A stretch of 64,000 nt of DNA from Bacteroidia bacterium (GTDB lineage Bacteria > Bacteroidota > Bacteroidia > NS11-12g > UBA955). The notes beneath the pieces were generated by a model, which saw nothing but the letters and a program-made list of their open reading frames with translations, made no database searches and was not told the origin of the DNA. Below are positions 1-7,858 of this stretch, piece by piece. The stretch is taken from contig JALOAG010000001.1 in NCBI GenBank assembly GCA_023228875.1, positions 1-64,000 of the forward strand, written 5' to 3'. The first letter of the stretch is position 1. Each line of letters begins with the position of its first letter. Made by a program: the position numbers and the translations under genes.

Positions 1-100
1 AAATGTTATAAACTATTTTATCTCTTGCTTTCTCGTCAAGCTTATCAAGAAACTCTTTTGCCTCTTCCAAAAACTCAACTCGAAATTTGTAATCTGTCAT
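1..100 (-). CDS. RelE/HigB-type toxin, 3' part outside window (cassette C17)
   Basis: The first 33 codons start MTDYKFRVEFLEEAKEF and continue with a helix rich in Lys and Glu. This resembles the N-terminus of the Gp49/HigB/RelE superfamily of ribosome-dependent mRNA interferases, the toxins of type II toxin-antitoxin pairs. The gene runs out of the window, so the catalytic part and the antitoxin (in HigBA order expected downstream, beyond the left edge) cannot be seen. Unlike most cassette genes here it has its own promoter (118-149), as is usual for toxin-antitoxin cassettes in integrons. It is the most distal cassette visible. Family assignment rests on a short stretch and is an inference. 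Confidence 0.55.
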   Translation of the reverse strand, partial: MTDYKFRVEFLEEAKEFLDKLDEKARDKIVYNI

Positions 101-117
101 CCGTTTTAAATTATAAG

Positions 118-149
118 CAAATTTACAAGTTTCTTATTTAGGAAACAAA
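118..149 (-). promoter_or_regulatory. Bacteroidota-type promoter for the toxin gene
   Basis: On the minus strand TTTG (149-146), a 20-bp spacer and TAAATTTG (125-118) match the Bacteroidota -33/-7 pattern TTG...TAnnTTTG. The start codon at 100 lies 18 bp beyond the -7 box, giving a very short leader. Confidence 0.55.
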
Positions 150-223
150 TTTTTTCGTTAAATCTTAATTGTGTTCTTCAATTTCGGGGTTCGATGTTTT
201 GGGAAACGGTTGAAAATGCTGAC

Positions 224-361
224 GCACAACGGTTTGGGTATTGCCGAAGGCAGGGATTTTTAGCACAAAAGTTCAATCGAAGAACGAATGTTGAACCTTG
301 CACAAATGTCCAATCGAAGCCGTTCGTCCCCGCTTTTGGCAATACCTTGTGCCTGTTGCAC
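224..361. repeat. attC-like site of cassette C16 (diverged)
   Basis: The ends are GCACAAC and GTTGCAC. The arms pair through GGTATTGCC/GGCAATACC and a G/C-rich block (GGCAGGG / CCCCGC), with the shared TTTTTAGCAC motif in the loop. The cores have lost the TAAC/GTTA seen in the other sites, and the cassette-end word does not match the other end of C16. It is therefore probably an old or decayed site at the distal end of the array. Confidence 0.55.
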
Positions 362-469
362 AACCACACCCATAACTTCATTAGGCAAATATAAATCAAT
401 TATGCATGTATTAACAAAAGTGCAATAAGTGTGCGTAATTAATTGATTGTCAGTGTTGTATATTTTGCC

Positions 470-652
470 TTAAAAATTTCTTTTCTTATCTTTGATGCAT
501 GCAGGGACGTAAGGATATTCAACCAAAAATGTTGTATCAAGTAAGCATTGACAGCTTGGTACCAACTGACAATTTTTATCGCTTATTATCACAAACCCTT
601 GATACAGCATAGCGCAAGCCATGCAAAAAATAGAGGCAACTGCGCAAAACAC
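470..652 (-). CDS. Small Cys-containing hydrophobic/secreted protein (cassette C16)
   Basis: This is a 60-codon frame, the only one of size in cassette C16 and in the same direction as all other cassette genes. It would start with GTG. A hydrophobic N-terminal stretch (about residues 3-22) could be a signal peptide or membrane anchor, followed by a short tail with four Cys. I do not recognise a family. The evidence for coding is position, strand and composition only. Confidence 0.35.
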   Translation of the reverse strand: MFCAVASIFCMACAMLYQGFVIISDKNCQLVPSCQCLLDTTFLVEYPYVPACIKDKKRNF

Positions 653-712
653 CTTTCGTTTTTTTATTGACTACATCACAACGCTCACAACTCCTATATA
701 AACCACCCAAAA

Positions 713-829
713 AACCAACTTAAAAAGCGTAGTTGAAAAAACAAGTGTGCTTAAATCGCTTCTAATGAAGCCGTTTTTGATGTTTTTTTCTTTTTTTAGA
801 GAGTTGTGCAACAGCTACGCCTGTTACCT
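713..829. repeat. attC-like site of cassette C15 (diverged)
   Basis: The right end is a normal core, GTTACCT (823-829), whose word GTTACCTGC matches the 5' end of cassette C15 at 1645-1653. The left end is AACCAAC. The inner stem is GCGTAG/CTACGC with a following TTG/CAA. The rest of the loop is poly-A/T and unlike the other sites, so the left half is either decayed or belongs to a different site family. Confidence 0.55.
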
Positions 830-838
830 GCTGGCTTT

Positions 839-1267
839 TTATCTTTCGCTTTGTATTTCATACCTTTTATTGTCAGGGTTGTGAATTCTGTATATAAACT
901 TTTCAAACATTGTCGAGGTACAAACTTCGTCCGCAATTTGTCTTGTTTTTAAAAATAACGTGTCTCCCGAAAATTCAATATCTCCAATTGTCTTTCCGCA
1001 AGCATTTACTTCAATTAAAGTCGTTACGATTAATGTGTCGCCAATTTGCTCTTCCGAAAAATAGTCTTTGATAAAGTTTTCATAGTCTTCGTGATAGCCG
1101 TCAGCTTCCTCTCCGTCTTCCATTACATACTTCGTTTTACAGTCTATTAGTCTTTCGTGAGTTTTTGTCTTGTCAATTTCTTTTTTGTCGGTCGAGTTTG
1201 AACACGAAAAAAGTCCGAACGATAATGTTAAGATAATTGCCAAGCTGTATGTTTTCATTTTACTCAT
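839..1267 (-). CDS. Lipoprotein of unknown function (cassette C15, gene 2)
   Basis: A 142-residue protein with a lipoprotein signal peptide: hydrophobic segment followed by the lipobox LFSC near residue 22, so it is probably anchored in the envelope. The mature part is acidic with two further Cys that could form a disulfide. No family recognised. Its ATG overlaps the TGA of the upstream gene in an ATGA, so the two are translationally coupled; an internal ATG three codons later (MKTYSLA) could also be the start. The stop lies about 10 bp from the attC core, as usual for cassette genes. Confidence 0.7.
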   Translation of the reverse strand: MSKMKTYSLAIILTLSFGLFSCSNSTDKKEIDKTKTHERLIDCKTKYVMEDGEEADGYHEDYENFIKDYFSEEQIGDTLIVTTLIEVNACGKTIGDIEFSGDTLFLKTRQIADEVCTSTMFEKFIYRIHNPDNKRYEIQSER

Positions 1268-1611
1268 TTAGTTGTAAGTCTTGAAATTAAAAACGAAACT
1301 AAGTTTAACAGGATAAGTCCGGGAATGTAAAAGAATGCACCAACAATAGTGTAGGTCATTCCTGTGTTCATAAGAATGTCTGTAAAGTCAGTACTTTGAC
1401 CTTCTGCATATATTTTCTTGTCCATAAACCCCATTAGTCCTAAATAAAACCCTGCCAAGATAATTTGAACAATAAGAGCAAAATTGAAACCTTTAATCAA
1501 TTGTCGTAACGAAAACGGGGTAAATGCTTTTCTTGTCAAAATGAAATACAAAACGGGAAGTCCAAATGATAGAACTGTCAAAACGATTGATATTTCATAA
1601 TTTCCTTTCAT
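1264..1611 (-). CDS. Small integral membrane protein (cassette C15, gene 1)
   Basis: A 115-residue protein with about three hydrophobic helices (near residues 7-22, 38-58 and 83-105). The open frame extends further upstream, but that part reads through the attC site and the cassette leader, so the ATG at 1611 (MKGNYEIS) is chosen. It is the first gene of a two-gene cassette with the downstream lipoprotein, suggesting that the two products work together in the envelope. No family recognised. Confidence 0.65.
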   Translation of the reverse strand: MKGNYEISIVLTVLSFGLPVLYFILTRKAFTPFSLRQLIKGFNFALIVQIILAGFYLGLMGFMDKKIYAEGQSTDFTDILMNTGMTYTIVGAFFYIPGLILLNLVSFLISRLTTK

Positions 1612-1646
1612 AATGTTGTATCGTGTCGTTGTGTGTCTAAGCTTGC

Positions 1647-1778
1647 AGGTAACGTTTTGCCGCTTTGCGAAGGCGGGGATTTTTAGCACTAAATTTCATT
1701 AGATGCACACAGCTTGAATTTAGCACTTCACTATCATAGAAGCACGAAACCCCCGCTTTTGCAAAACGGCTGTTAGCA
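1647..1778. repeat. attC site of cassette C14
   Basis: Cores AGGTAAC (1647-1653) and GTTAGCA (1772-1778). The arms pair CTTTGCGAAGGCGGGG with CCCCCGCTTTTGCAAAA, leaving an unpaired spacer next to the left core, as in attC. The cassette word GTTAGCAGGC recurs inverted at 2395-2404, the other end of C14. The loop contains the shared TTTTTAGCAC and ATAGAAGCAC motifs. Confidence 0.85.
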
Positions 1779-2387
1779 GGCGTTATTTTTTTTCTCATCA
1801 AAGTATATGTCAATTAGGTTGTCAAGTTTGTCAAAGGAATAGAATTTAATTGTTTTCAAGTCAAAAGTCTGTCCGTGTCTGCTTTGAATTTTTGCATTTA
1901 ATTCTTCGGGTGTGTCAAGGTTGAATTTGTAAACTGAGTCATTAATTTTTATTGGCGAATAGTAAATTGAAGTCATATCAAAGTCTATGAAACCAAAAAC
2001 TTTTTTGTCTAAGTCGAATATTGTAAACGGTGTTCCGGAAAGTTTGTCTGTCGGATTGTATGCAAGTTTTCTTATAAATAAAAAATTGTCGGAAAAAGTC
2101 AGCGAGCGGTCGCCTTGCCAAACAAACCATTGATTTGTCGGGTTTGCAATGAGTGTTGGTTTGTGTTTGTCTTTAAAAATTCCAATAAGTCCTGCATAGG
2201 CCCCCATTCTATACTCGCTAATTGTGTAGTACAAGCAAGATAAATTCTCTTTTTCGTAAAGATTGTCAAAAACGAAAATATATGGGTCAGCTCCACGCTT
2301 TGGTGTCAGTAATTGTCCAAACTCAATATCCCAACCTTTTGTGTCAAGTTCGTCTGGTCTGTTTAATATGTATAGTTTGTCTGTCAT
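1773..2387 (-). CDS. Hypothetical cytoplasmic protein (cassette C14)
   Basis: A 204-residue protein without signal peptide or membrane helix, rich in aromatic residues, with beta-rich patterns such as GFIDFDMTSIYYSPI. I do not recognise a family. The ATG is 8 bp inside the cassette end. Its TAA stop is formed by the attC core itself (NAC-stop read from GCCTGCTAAC on the minus strand), so the gene and its recombination site are fused at the 3' end. It is alone in its cassette. Confidence 0.65.
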   Translation of the reverse strand: MTDKLYILNRPDELDTKGWDIEFGQLLTPKRGADPYIFVFDNLYEKENLSCLYYTISEYRMGAYAGLIGIFKDKHKPTLIANPTNQWFVWQGDRSLTFSDNFLFIRKLAYNPTDKLSGTPFTIFDLDKKVFGFIDFDMTSIYYSPIKINDSVYKFNLDTPEELNAKIQSRHGQTFDLKTIKFYSFDKLDNLIDIYFDEKKNNAC

Positions 2388-2397
2388 TTATAATGCC

Positions 2398-2493
2398 TGC
2401 TAACGTTTTGCAGCTACCCGAAGGTGGCGATTTCGGAGCACTTCACTGTCATAGAAGCACGAAACCCCCGCTTTTGCAAAACGGCTGTTATAG
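2398..2493. repeat. Hybrid attC site of cassette C13
   Basis: Cores TGCTAAC (2398-2404) and GTTATAG (2487-2493). The left half (CAGCTACCCGAAGGTGGCG) is that of the common family seen at 3313, 4722, 5530, 6573 and 8294. The right half from GCACTTCACT to the core is the same as the right half of the neighbouring site 1647-1778. At 96 bp it is the shortest site, and its two arms pair poorly. The cassette words at both ends of C13 still match. Confidence 0.8.
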
Positions 2494-2766
2494 CCCGTTT
2501 TTCTCTCTTTCATATAAGGTTTTTCTATTTGTCCGGTCTTCAATTTTTTGTATTTCGTTCGTGTAAAAAAAGTCAATGTTAAAGTCTTTTATTTCTGGAC
2601 TTATGTTGGTCGTAATATGTGCAAACTCGTCACCAATGTCATAACCCCAAGCTATATTCCAAACAGTCAAAACGGAATTGTTGTCAAGATACACTAACTT
2701 TTCTATTTGGTCTGTTGTCTTGAAAATTTCAATTATGTGTTTGTCTTTAACCATTAGTTTTTTCAT
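2488..2766 (-). CDS. Hypothetical small protein (cassette C13, gene 2)
   Basis: A 92-residue protein, soluble by appearance, with a Trp/acidic centre (WNIAWGYDIGDEF). No family recognised. Its start codon shares one base with the stop of the upstream membrane protein (TAATG), so the two are coupled. Its own TAA is supplied by the attC core (NGL-stop), the same 3' fusion seen in C12 and C14. Confidence 0.6.
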   Translation of the reverse strand: MKKLMVKDKHIIEIFKTTDQIEKLVYLDNNSVLTVWNIAWGYDIGDEFAHITTNISPEIKDFNIDFFYTNEIQKIEDRTNRKTLYEREKNGL

Positions 2767-3287
2767 TAAGGAAATTTAATATCTCCTTGTTCGTTAACAT
2801 ATTTCCATTCACTTTTATTAATTGTCAAAGTGTCAATCGGTGTTGGTAAAATCCAAAAATTCATAAAAGGCTTTATCTCAACCGTTCTCTGTCCACCGTA
2901 ACCAAAAGCTCCAATGTCATAGAGTTGTTCTTTAATTTCTCGGTTTTCCGTCTTGTGTTTGTATATTGTCGTTACAGTTGTCCAAACACCAAAGCCAAAT
3001 GAAAAAATCATAAAAAGCTGTCCTACGAAACACAAAATGGAAGTCAAAGCTGTCAAAATGCCCAAAGTCCAATTTTTTGTTTTTGAGTTTTCTTTTTTTA
3101 GTGTCCCAAAAAGAGTCAGAAGAACGGCAAATGGAAGTCCAAATATGATTGTGTCATAGAACTTGTGTTGAATTCTGTAGTCTGCAAATTCATAAGGCAA
3201 TAGTTGTCCAATTGTCAAGCTAAAAACTGTCAAGCCAATAAAGGCAATTGCAGTCCAAAATATTATTTTTTTAATCGTTTCTGTCAC
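2766..3287 (-). CDS. Membrane protein (cassette C13, gene 1)
   Basis: A 173-residue protein with three or four predicted membrane helices (about residues 7-27, 45-62, 72-90 and 90-106) and a soluble C-terminal domain rich in aromatic residues. No family recognised. It would start with GTG just after the conserved cassette leader TTTTAAGACGACA. It is co-transcribed with the 92-residue gene that follows. Confidence 0.6.
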   Translation of the reverse strand: MTETIKKIIFWTAIAFIGLTVFSLTIGQLLPYEFADYRIQHKFYDTIIFGLPFAVLLTLFGTLKKENSKTKNWTLGILTALTSILCFVGQLFMIFSFGFGVWTTVTTIYKHKTENREIKEQLYDIGAFGYGGQRTVEIKPFMNFWILPTPIDTLTINKSEWKYVNEQGDIKFP

Positions 3288-3312
3288 TGTAGTGTTGTCG
3301 TCTTAAAATTGG

Positions 3313-3444
3313 CTATAACGTTTTGCAGCTACCCGAAGGTGGCGATTTCGAAGCACTTCACTGTCAACCAGGCACAAACTTTGATAGAAGCACAAAGCTT
3401 GATTTAACCACTGAACCGCCACTTTTGGGTAGGTGCTGTTACCT
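3313..3444. repeat. attC site of cassette C12
   Basis: Cores CTATAAC and GTTACCT. The paired arms are TACCC-GTGGCG on the left and CGCCAC-GGGTA on the right, with an unpaired spacer by the left core. The 118-bp body is almost identical to the sites at 4722, 5530, 6573 and 8294. The loop holds a second small hairpin (CTTTG/CAAAG framed by CAAG/CTTG). The word GTTACCTGC recurs inverted at 4720-4728. Confidence 0.9.
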
Positions 3445-4005
3445 GCTGGCGTTCTGTCCGCTGTTGTTTTCATTATCAATTTTTCGTTTTTGTCTTATGC
3501 TATAAATTATCCCTGCAATTAGTCCTGTCAGCCCGCCTAAATAACTAAAATTATGCATTGAGCCGACTACAATAAAATTTTTTGTGTCAATCAAGTTCTC
3601 GGGCAACCACCAATTTACACCTGTATCTGCGAGATATATTTTTCCGTATGCAAGTCCAATAAGTCCTGTTGCAAATGCTATAATTACGGTAACTATAATT
3701 GCTTTAATTGTTGTCTGAAACATTATTTTACTGTCCTTATGAACCAACCCCACAAGTCCGAGAATAAGGCCAATTGGAAGACCCATCCACCAAGTTGCCA
3801 TAAAACCAACTACTGAAACTTGAAGTCTTGGAGTTGGAAAAATTGCTTCGTTACCCAAGTCCATTAGTCCAAATTGATAGAACTTGAATTTTGTATAATA
3901 CTCAGGCGAAATCGTGTAAGTCAGTTGGTCGTGCAAAATGCCGTATAGACCACCAATTATAGGGGCGAGAATTATAATCAATATTAGTATTCCGAACTTC
4001 TTCAA
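3439..4005 (-). CDS. Four-helix membrane protein (cassette C12, gene 2)
   Basis: A 188-residue protein with four long hydrophobic segments (about residues 4-24, 70-90, 100-122 and 150-168) joined by short loops and a basic C-terminal tail. It looks like an inner-membrane protein; I do not recognise a characterised family. It follows the YiiX-like hydrolase gene by one base and so is in the same transcript. Its TAA stop lies inside the attC core (NASR-stop). Confidence 0.6.
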   Translation of the reverse strand: MKKFGILILIIILAPIIGGLYGILHDQLTYTISPEYYTKFKFYQFGLMDLGNEAIFPTPRLQVSVVGFMATWWMGLPIGLILGLVGLVHKDSKIMFQTTIKAIIVTVIIAFATGLIGLAYGKIYLADTGVNWWLPENLIDTKNFIVVGSMHNFSYLGGLTGLIAGIIYSIRQKRKIDNENNSGQNASR

Positions 4006-4006
4006 A

Positions 4007-4687
4007 TTAATTTTCTTTAACTGTCATTAAAAGTTCGCTGTCAAAAATTGCCGCTGGTGAAATTACTATTTCGTCCATTGGAATTTTGTCGCCATATCGT
4101 TCTTTCATTTTTTTCTTAACTGCATCGTTTGTCAAATCAAAGTCGCTTAGTTTTTCAAGTTTCCCTATTTCAATTCCTGTCGCACGTTTATAGATTTTCC
4201 AAATGAGTTCAGAGCAATAAATTTTTTCGTCACTCCACTCAAAAGTCAGGTCGTAATTTTTGCCCTTAAATTTATCTCCTTCTTTTTTCATTTTTTGAAG
4301 TGTCTCTGCTGTCAATACTTGGTCAGCGTTTTTAAGTCGCTTGATAACATAATGTCCATCTTTTCCACGAGCAATCCATTTGTCAAGCGGTGTTGTCGTT
4401 ACCGGTTGTATTGCTTCAAAAACGTAAAACTGTCCGTTGTCGTTGTAAACAATTCCGCAATGCGAATATTTTGAGTTTGTCGCAAGTTGAATTGCTTTGC
4501 TTTGTCCTGAAAGAGAAGTCTGGAAAATTAAGTCGCCATTTTTTATTTCGTCATTGTCGGCAAGTTGTTTTACTTCCGTTTTAGCATTTTCAAGTTTGTG
4601 TTTCGGGTCGTAAAATTTTCGTTTAGCAGAAAGTCCACCGAAAATTATCAGTCCTAAAAGTCCAAGTATAATTATTGCTTTCTTCAT
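4007..4687 (-). CDS. YiiX/YebB-type permuted papain-like hydrolase (cassette C12, gene 1)
   Basis: A 226-residue protein with an N-terminal membrane anchor or signal segment (residues 3-20). The rest matches the circularly permuted NlpC/P60-like family: GDLIFQTSLSG opens the domain, SHCGIVY (around 80) carries the catalytic His, and IYCSELIWKIY (around 158) carries the catalytic Cys, the reverse of the usual Cys-His order. Members act as cysteine amidases or acyl-hydrolases on lipid or peptidoglycan-like substrates; the substrate here is unknown. It is paired with a four-helix membrane protein in the same cassette. Confidence 0.75.
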   Translation of the reverse strand: MKKAIIILGLLGLIIFGGLSAKRKFYDPKHKLENAKTEVKQLADNDEIKNGDLIFQTSLSGQSKAIQLATNSKYSHCGIVYNDNGQFYVFEAIQPVTTTPLDKWIARGKDGHYVIKRLKNADQVLTAETLQKMKKEGDKFKGKNYDLTFEWSDEKIYCSELIWKIYKRATGIEIGKLEKLSDFDLTNDAVKKKMKERYGDKIPMDEIVISPAAIFDSELLMTVKEN

Positions 4688-4721
4688 TCTCTTTTGTTGT
4701 TGTGCCGTCCGCTACGCTTGC

Positions 4722-4853
4722 AGGTAACGTTCCGCAGCTACCCGAAGGTGGCGATTTCGAAGCACTTCACTGTCAATCAAGCACAAACTTTGATAGAAGC
4801 ACAAAGCTTGATTTAACCACTGAACCGCCACTTTTGGGTAGGTGCTGTTATGC
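4722..4853. repeat. attC site of cassette C11
   Basis: Cores AGGTAAC and GTTATGC, with the common-family body (arms TACCC-GTGGCG / CGCCAC-GGGTA). The word GTTATGCCTA recurs inverted at 5527-5536, the other end of C11. Confidence 0.9.
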
Positions 4854-4877
4854 CTAGGCTTTCTTTTCATTTGTCTG

Positions 4878-5519
4878 TCAGCTTGTTGTAAAATATTCAA
4901 TTAAGAGGTTGTTTCCTTGTCGCCACCTTATCCAACCTGATTTTATTTTTGTCTTGCTGTCTGTGTAGCCCTCGTCACAATGGTCAGCCGTAAAAATTTC
5001 AATCCAATCTCCCCTCATTGATTTTACTTGAAAACAGTCTCGACCTTGATAAATAATTTCTTCAGAATTGTCGGTTGGTAAACTTCTGATTTTCTGTTTC
5101 CGGTCAGGAAGTCTTGCAACACCGAACATTTCCTTTAAATAGTCTTCCCAATTTCTAAAAGTCGTCAAGTCATTTTTCTTGAGCCATAAAGTCTCTCCGT
5201 TTTCATTGTTAACTATAACTTTTAACCAATTGTCTTGAACTGTTATGCAGCGAAAAACGAATTGAGAATAGTCGAGCCACAAAATCTCTGGTTTCAGCCA
5301 TTCTGTTTGTTTGTCACGGTCACGAATGTTCCAACTGTTAATTGTCTGGTCGTTAAAAAACTGAATTATTCTTTTTGGTTCTTTGTCGTTAGGTGTCGAG
5401 TAGAAATGCAAGGTCGTTTTGTCGTCAAAGTTGATTGAAACGAGTCCAAGTCCAAGGTCTGTTTGCGCCAAAAGATTTGTCGTCAAAAAGAGAAATATGT
5501 ATGTCTGTAGTGTCTTCAT
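4878..5519 (-). CDS. Secreted SH3-like protein (cassette C11)
   Basis: A 213-residue protein with a cleavable signal peptide (MKTLQTYIFLFLTTNLLAQ). The C-terminal third has the pattern of a bacterial SH3-like domain: CFQVKSMRGDWIEI followed by SGWIRWRQGN. The central part (LKVIVNNENGETLWLKK) reads as another SH3-like repeat. It is probably periplasmic. Role unknown. It is alone in its cassette, with its ATG 10 bp from the cassette end, so transcription must enter from upstream or from within the attC. Confidence 0.6.
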   Translation of the reverse strand: MKTLQTYIFLFLTTNLLAQTDLGLGLVSINFDDKTTLHFYSTPNDKEPKRIIQFFNDQTINSWNIRDRDKQTEWLKPEILWLDYSQFVFRCITVQDNWLKVIVNNENGETLWLKKNDLTTFRNWEDYLKEMFGVARLPDRKQKIRSLPTDNSEEIIYQGRDCFQVKSMRGDWIEIFTADHCDEGYTDSKTKIKSGWIRWRQGNNLLIEYFTTS

Positions 5520-5529
5520 TTAAGCTTAG

Positions 5530-5661
5530 GCATAACGTTTTGCAGCTACCCGAAGGTGGCGATTTCGAAGCACTTCACTGTCAACCAAGCACAAACTTTC
5601 ATAGAAGCACAAAGCTTGATTTAACCACTGAACCGCCACTTTTGGGTAGGTGCTGTTATGC
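5530..5661. repeat. attC site of cassette C10
   Basis: Cores GCATAAC and GTTATGC with the common-family body. The word GTTATGCCCA plus following T-rich bases recurs inverted at 6565-6579, giving about 15 bp of end-to-end complementarity for the cassette. Confidence 0.9.
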
Positions 5662-5671
5662 CCAGTTTTTC

Positions 5672-6550
5672 TCATTCTTCCCACAGTTCAGAGTTTAAAA
5701 TTGTCCATTTGTCGCCAACTTTTTTAAACATATAACTTGTCGTCAGGCCTTCACCTACATATGAAAGTTGAAGTCTTACCGAATTTAGTCCACAAACCCA
5801 GTCACCAACCACAAAATAAAACTTGATTTGTTGTTTCTTAATTTCTTCTTCGGTCATTATTTTTATTTGTCTGCCGAATTTTTTCACTCCTGTTAAGTTG
5901 TTGTGTTTAGCGTCACCAAAGTATTGGATTATTATCTGTTTTCTTGTTGTGTCCGTGTCAATATGAAAGTATTGTTGCAGTTTTGGTAGGTCAAGAGCAA
6001 GTTGAAATATTTCTTTAAAGTCTATTGGCGTTAATTCCTTCGTTTTGTCTCCGTGAAAATATTCATACAAGTCTTTATAGCTGATTTCATTTTGATTCTT
6101 ACCTACTGCACCCTTTGCTTTTTTATTGTAGTTGTCAGCTGTCAGCCAGAAGTCTCCACAACTTGAAATAATGTAATCAGTTTCTTTTTCATTTATATGG
6201 GTATATTCTGAGCCATTTTGTCCTTTGTAAAAAGCTATAATGTAATATTCTCCAATTTTAAAATTTGAAAGATACGGTCGGCATAACGCTCCATTGTCTC
6301 CCCAAATGGTTACTTTCTTTCTTGTCTCTTGTCCGTTAAAAATTTGAAGAATTTCAACTTCCATAGACATTGGAGTCGGTTTATCGTAAATATTTTTGTA
6401 AGTCAAATAACTGTCAACCTTTACGAGTGCAACAAGTTTTGCTTTTGGTGCAACAGTCAAAAAGTTTCCTTGAGAACCACAGTCACAAGCGAAAGTCAGA
6501 CTTGTCGAAGTCAGAAAAAGAATTGTCAATATTGTTGTCAGTCGTTTCAT
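5672..6550 (-). CDS. Secreted CxC protein, netrin/TIMP-like N-terminal part (cassette C10)
   Basis: A 292-residue protein with a signal peptide ending before CDCGS. The mature N-terminal Cys-x-Cys, the strand pattern VALVKVDSYL, the segment GEYYIIAFYKG and a later SSCGDFW resemble the bacterial netrin/TIMP-like (OB-fold) domain. The C-terminal region (about 220-292) appears to be a separate small domain (VVGDWVCGLNSVRL ... GDKWTILNSELW). It is probably periplasmic. Fold assignment is a pattern inference, not a proven homology. Confidence 0.55.
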   Translation of the reverse strand: MKRLTTILTILFLTSTSLTFACDCGSQGNFLTVAPKAKLVALVKVDSYLTYKNIYDKPTPMSMEVEILQIFNGQETRKKVTIWGDNGALCRPYLSNFKIGEYYIIAFYKGQNGSEYTHINEKETDYIISSCGDFWLTADNYNKKAKGAVGKNQNEISYKDLYEYFHGDKTKELTPIDFKEIFQLALDLPKLQQYFHIDTDTTRKQIIIQYFGDAKHNNLTGVKKFGRQIKIMTEEEIKKQQIKFYFVVGDWVCGLNSVRLQLSYVGEGLTTSYMFKKVGDKWTILNSELWEE

Positions 6551-6572
6551 TGCTGTGTCGTCTTAAAATTGG

Positions 6573-6704
6573 GCATAACGTTTTGCAGCTACCCGAAGGT
6601 GGCGATTTCGAAGCACTTCACTGTCAACCAAGCAGAAACTTTGATAGAAGCACAAAGCTTGATTTAACCACTGAACCGCCACTTTTGGGTAGGTGCTGTT
6701 ATGC
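6573..6704. repeat. attC site of cassette C9
   Basis: Cores GCATAAC and GTTATGC with the common-family body. The word GTTATGCGG recurs inverted at 7571-7579. Confidence 0.9.
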
Positions 6705-6726
6705 GGTCGGCTTTCTTGTATTTCGT

Positions 6727-7548
6727 TCATTTTCTGTCCTTTTTATATTTCTGTCTATTCTCTTCGCTAAAAACTATTGGCACTACCCAAGAACGTCTTT
6801 CGTGTTGTCCACGTCTATAAAATACGTCCCATTCAGGAATTGATTTTACTACTCTTATTGCTTCATTGTCATAGGTTTCGTTAAATCCTTTTCTAACTTC
6901 TACACTGTCAATAATTCCTTGTTCGTTTGCAGAAAATTGAACAACTATTTTAACTGGCTTGTCTTGATTAGGCAACTTGTCCCAGTCAATGTTGGTGTAA
7001 ATGAAGTGTAATAAGGTCGTGTCTTCGCTGTATATTGATTTTCTTGATTTACTGTTGTCAAAGGTTGTCGTTCCTATTAATTGCCCGTTAATAATTTCGT
7101 AAACAACTTCTCTTTCGTAAAGCGATTCGTAATGTGAATGAACGTAGTAAAGTTGTTTTCCTTGCGGTGATAGAATTTTCGCTGTCACCCAATCTGCTTG
7201 AACTTTGCCATTTATAAACTTCTCACCAAATAGCGACTTTAAGTCCGCTTTAATTTTGTCTTGATAGTAGTCACAACTGTAAATAGCTGTCAAGTAAAGT
7301 TGATTATCAATTAATGTCCATTCAGCTTGATACTTTCTATAACAAGCAGTTGTCCAATAGCTCTCTTTATCTCCAAACAGTTTCTCCCTAAGAGTATCAA
7401 TGTTGTCAAGTTGCTCTAATGGATTTGAATATATTGAAAGTGTGTCACCATTGTATATTAGTATATCTGGAATTTGAGCAGTCCCAAAACTCTTGAAGTG
7501 GATTGTCGTCAAGAGTAAAAGTGTTAATATGTAATTTCTAATTTTCAA
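6727..7548 (-). CDS. Protein with TonB-like C-terminal domain (cassette C9)
   Basis: A 273-residue protein with a hydrophobic N-terminal segment (LTLLLLTTIHF) that is a signal peptide or anchor. The last ~80 residues (VVQFSANEQGIIDSVEVRKG ... AIRVVKSIPEWDV) match the TonB C-terminal domain that contacts outer-membrane receptors. The open frame continues upstream, but there it reads through the attC site, so I choose the TTG at 7548 (MKIRNYILT), placed after the conserved leader GACAACACGA where other cassettes have their ATG. Without ExbB/ExbD nearby, a role in transport is not shown. Confidence 0.6.
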   Translation of the reverse strand: MKIRNYILTLLLLTTIHFKSFGTAQIPDILIYNGDTLSIYSNPLEQLDNIDTLREKLFGDKESYWTTACYRKYQAEWTLIDNQLYLTAIYSCDYYQDKIKADLKSLFGEKFINGKVQADWVTAKILSPQGKQLYYVHSHYESLYEREVVYEIINGQLIGTTTFDNSKSRKSIYSEDTTLLHFIYTNIDWDKLPNQDKPVKIVVQFSANEQGIIDSVEVRKGFNETYDNEAIRVVKSIPEWDVFYRRGQHERRSWVVPIVFSEENRQKYKKDRK

Positions 7549-7572
7549 TATCGTGTTGTCTTTTAAGCTGCC

Positions 7573-7705
7573 GCATAACGTTTTGCAGCTATCCGAAGGG
7601 CGGGATTTTTTACCACAAAATTTGATTTGAAAAACTAATGTTTGATTATCCACAAAACTGTCTTTGGAACACGAAACCCCGCCTTTTGGGTAGGTGCTGT
7701 TATGC
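7573..7705. repeat. attC site of cassette C8
   Basis: Cores GCATAAC and GTTATGC. The arms differ from the common family (CTATCCGAAGGGCGGGA on the left, CCCCGCCTTTTGGGTAG on the right) but still pair. The words GTTATGCGG / CCGCATAAC match at both ends of C8. Confidence 0.88.
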
Positions 7706-7858
7706 GGTCGGCTTTCTTTTTTTGTCGTCAGTTTCATTGGTTTTCTAATTGTCTTTTTGCTGTTTTAAATGCTGTCTTAGTCCAAAGGTTAGGTTTGTTT
7801 TTTCTTAATTTTTATTGTCTTTGTAAATGCCAAATTCGTTCAATGATAATTTCTAAAA

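Noticed and set aside
2222..2566. Plus-strand open frames across attC sites (also 3204-3505, 4675-4857, 5435-5698, 6370-6843, 33556-33900)
   Set aside because: They read the shared palindrome sequence, produce the same repeated peptide from site to site and lie opposite real cassette genes; they are by-products of the attC repeats.
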